Source: JAFDZV01 sp966128725
Lineage (GTDB): Bacteria > Bacteroidota > Ignavibacteria > OLB7
Assembly: GCA_966128725.1 (NCBI GenBank)
Contig: CBHYLN010000073.1
Coordinates: 1-26,165, forward strand
Length of the DNA stretch: 26,165 bases
Reading direction: 5' to 3'
A model generated the notes under the pieces. It searched no databases. It saw only the letters and a list, made by a program, of their open reading frames with translations, and was not told where the DNA came from. Positions 24,827 to 26,165 of the stretch are shown here, one piece after another. The translations under genes and the position numbers were made by a program. Every line of letters starts with the position of its first letter. Positions within the stretch are counted from its first letter, which is position 1.

Positions 24827-26165
24827 ATGGCTGTATCTGATAACAACGGCGGCGAGGATCAGGGAAGATCCTGGCGAAGCCGGGGCGAGCGCGGCGAAGG
24901 GGGACCGGCTCGCGATGAAAATGCCCCGCGACGTGAACAACGATGGGAACCTGTTTGGCGGGCGCGCACCCGTCCTGATGGCGCTCCGGGCGATACGCCA
25001 CGTGAGCCCGCACGGCGTGACCCCGCTGCCGGACCGGAACGGCGTGATCCACCATTCCGCGAACGACGGACAACACGAGATGTAGACCCACGCAGCGACG
25101 AACGCGCACCGCGCGGCGGCGACTCGCGTGGTTTTGATGCAGGCCCACGCCGCGACAGCGGCGGCGCCCGAGATTTTCCGCGCCGCGACACCGGCGACAG
25201 GCCTCGTCCGCCTGCCCGCGATGCCGGCGACCGCGGCGGCTATCAGCGCCGTGATCCCTCCGAAGGCCGTGGTGCGCCACCTCGTCGCGATGATCGCGAT
25301 GCCGGCTCGCGCGGCGGGTTTACCCCACGCGATTCCCGCGACTCGGGATTTGGCTCCCGCGATTCAGGGTATGGCTCCCGGGATTCGGGGTATAGCCGCG
25401 ATGGCGGCTCGCGTGGTGGCTACGGTGGTCGCGAGCCGGGTGGCCGCGATGGCGGCGCCGATCGTGAGGGTGGTTCGCGTGGCGGATACGGTGGCCGTGA
25501 TTCCCGCGAAGGCGGCGCCCGCCCAGGGTACGGTTCGCGCGATGGCGGCGGCCGCGAGGGCGCCCCGCGCGATGCCGGTTACGGCCGTGAGGGTGGTTCG
25601 CGCGGAGGATTTGGCTCCCGCGATTCCGGGTTTGGTCGTGAAGGCGGCTCGCGTGATTCCCGCGAAGGCGGCGCCCGGCCGAGCTACGGCGGTCGCGAAG
25701 GCGGTGGTCGTGAAGGCGGCGCCCCGCGTGATTCCGGATTTGGCCGTGAGGGCGGCTCGCGTGGCGGTTTCGGTGCCCGCGACGGTGGCTCGCGCGGCGG
25801 TTATGGCGCCCGCGAAGGCGGCGGCCGCGATAGTGGCGGCGATCGTGAGTCGGCTCCGCGTCGCGAGTTCGGCGGCCGGGCCGACGGGCCTCGGCGTGAT
25901 GCCGGGGACCGTGGCGGTCGCGAAGGCGGCGAGCGCGCCGGCGGTTACGAGCGCCGCGAAGCGCCGGCCGAGCGTGGCGGCTACGAACGTCGCGACCGCC
26001 GTGAAGGCGGCGATCGGCCGCGATTCGAACCGCGGTCGGATTCACGCCGCGAAGGCGGCGACGGTAGCCGGGCTGCTTGTCGACCCGCGCCCCAGCATTG
26101 CCGCTGCCGGCGGCGAACCGGCGGCCGTGCTCGAGACCGCGCTGCGCATGCTGCCGGCCTTCGCC
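24827..26165 (+). CDS. Arg/Gly-rich low-complexity protein (3' end outside window)
   Basis: ATG 24827 has AGGGA nine bases upstream and opens a frame that stays free of stops to the window edge (446 codons). It begins MAVSDNNGGEDQGRSWRSRG. From ~residue 60 it consists almost only of R, G, D, E, S, P, Y and F in motifs such as GGSRGGYGGR, RDSREGGARP, GAPRDSGFGR and ERRD. No globular domain is visible. A repeat of about 52 residues is present (see 25496-25677). In Bacteroidota-related bacteria such RG-rich, probably disordered segments occur as extensions of RNA-acting proteins such as pseudouridine synthases and DEAD-box helicases, so a following enzyme domain is possible but not seen. From about 26060 the composition of this frame changes (Cys/His/Ala appear), while the +1 frame becomes more protein-like, so the end may be frame-shifted. 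Function unknown. Confidence 0.6.
   Translation, partial: MAVSDNNGGEDQGRSWRSRGERGEGGPARDENAPRREQRWEPVWRARTRPDGAPGDTPREPARRDPAAGPERRDPPFRERRTTRDVDPRSDERAPRGGDSRGFDAGPRRDSGGARDFPRRDTGDRPRPPARDAGDRGGYQRRDPSEGRGAPPRRDDRDAGSRGGFTPRDSRDSGFGSRDSGYGSRDSGYSRDGGSRGGYGGREPGGRDGGADREGGSRGGYGGRDSREGGARPGYGSRDGGGREGAPRDAGYGREGGSRGGFGSRDSGFGREGGSRDSREGGARPSYGGREGGGREGGAPRDSGFGREGGSRGGFGARDGGSRGGYGAREGGGRDSGGDRESAPRREFGGRADGPRRDAGDRGGREGGERAGGYERREAPAERGGYERRDRREGGDRPRFEPRSDSRREGGDGSRAACRPAPQHCRCRRRTGGRARDRAAHAAGLR
25496..25677 (+). repeat. Direct repeat within the Arg/Gly-rich gene
   Basis: A 26-base identical sequence occurs at 25496-25521 and 25652-25677, 156 bases (52 codons) apart. It encodes RDSREGGARP in both places. 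The following protein is also repeated with small changes: GYGSRDGGGREG-APRDAGYGR then SYGGREGGGREGGAPRDSGFGR. The whole 25130-26045 stretch is built from related short Gly/Arg/Ser/Asp units, so it has likely expanded by internal duplication. Confidence 0.7.

Noticed and set aside
25320..26045. Reverse-strand frame of 241 codons (Arg/His-rich)
   Set aside because: It is the complement of the Arg/Gly-rich + strand gene, which has a better start, a Shine-Dalgarno-like site and a longer open frame.
25130..26045. Repeated units resembling a CRISPR array
   Set aside because: The repeats are imperfect, in phase with codons, without regular spacers; they encode an Arg/Gly-rich protein.

Overview
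The window reads as a chromosomal stretch of a GC-rich member of the Bacteroidota/Chlorobiota/Kapaibacteriota lineage. The main clue is the first gene, which ends in a type IX secretion (T9SS) C-terminal sorting domain, a system largely confined to that group. Start regions with weak or absent Shine-Dalgarno sequences agree with this. The species cannot be named from the sequence alone. All credible genes lie on the + strand; the long reverse-strand frames are high-GC shadows.

Layout. (1) 1-2554: C-terminal part of a large secreted T9SS cargo protein, then a 382-base gap with a dispersed-repeat-type hairpin and a possible promoter. (2) 2937-13769: a tightly packed block of eight genes for nucleotide-sugar supply, export and assembly of a Wzx/Wzy-type surface polysaccharide: UDP-HexNAc dehydrogenase, UDP-GlcNAc 2-epimerase, SLBB outer-membrane export protein, Wzi-like beta-barrel, small YcxB-like membrane protein, Wzz-like chain-length protein, Wzy-like polymerase/ligase and Wzx-like flippase. 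(3) 13770-14070: a non-coding break with hairpins. (4) 14071-23504: seven glycosyltransferase-type genes: GT2, a frame-broken GT4, membrane GT2, polyprenyl-phosphate sugar transferase (the initiating enzyme), polyprenyl-phosphate mannose synthase-like GT2, a multi-pass GT-C-like protein, and a GT2 fused to a membrane domain that looks like a catalytically dead sugar-phosphate transferase. (5) 23697-24653: accA, followed by a terminator-like hairpin. (6) 24827-26165: an Arg/Gly/Ser/Asp-rich low-complexity protein that runs off the window.

How it would work together: the initiating transferase loads the first sugar-phosphate on undecaprenyl phosphate. The cytoplasmic glycosyltransferases extend the repeat unit, probably including an N-acetyl-hexosaminuronic acid made by the first two enzymes. 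Wzx flips the unit, Wzy polymerises it under control of the Wzz-like protein, and the SLBB protein with the Wzi-like barrel exports and anchors the chain. The polyprenyl-P-sugar synthase and the GT-C-like protein may add a periplasmic decoration.

Most notable: the GT4 gene at 15054-16353 is broken by a 94-base segment that is a degraded direct copy of the sequence just after it. Removing 94 bases restores one 401-codon frame. The copy's errors are strongly biased in base identity, which points to a sequencing/assembly artefact rather than phase variation. The second notable item is the GT2 fused to a degenerate phosphoglycosyltransferase (21537-23504).
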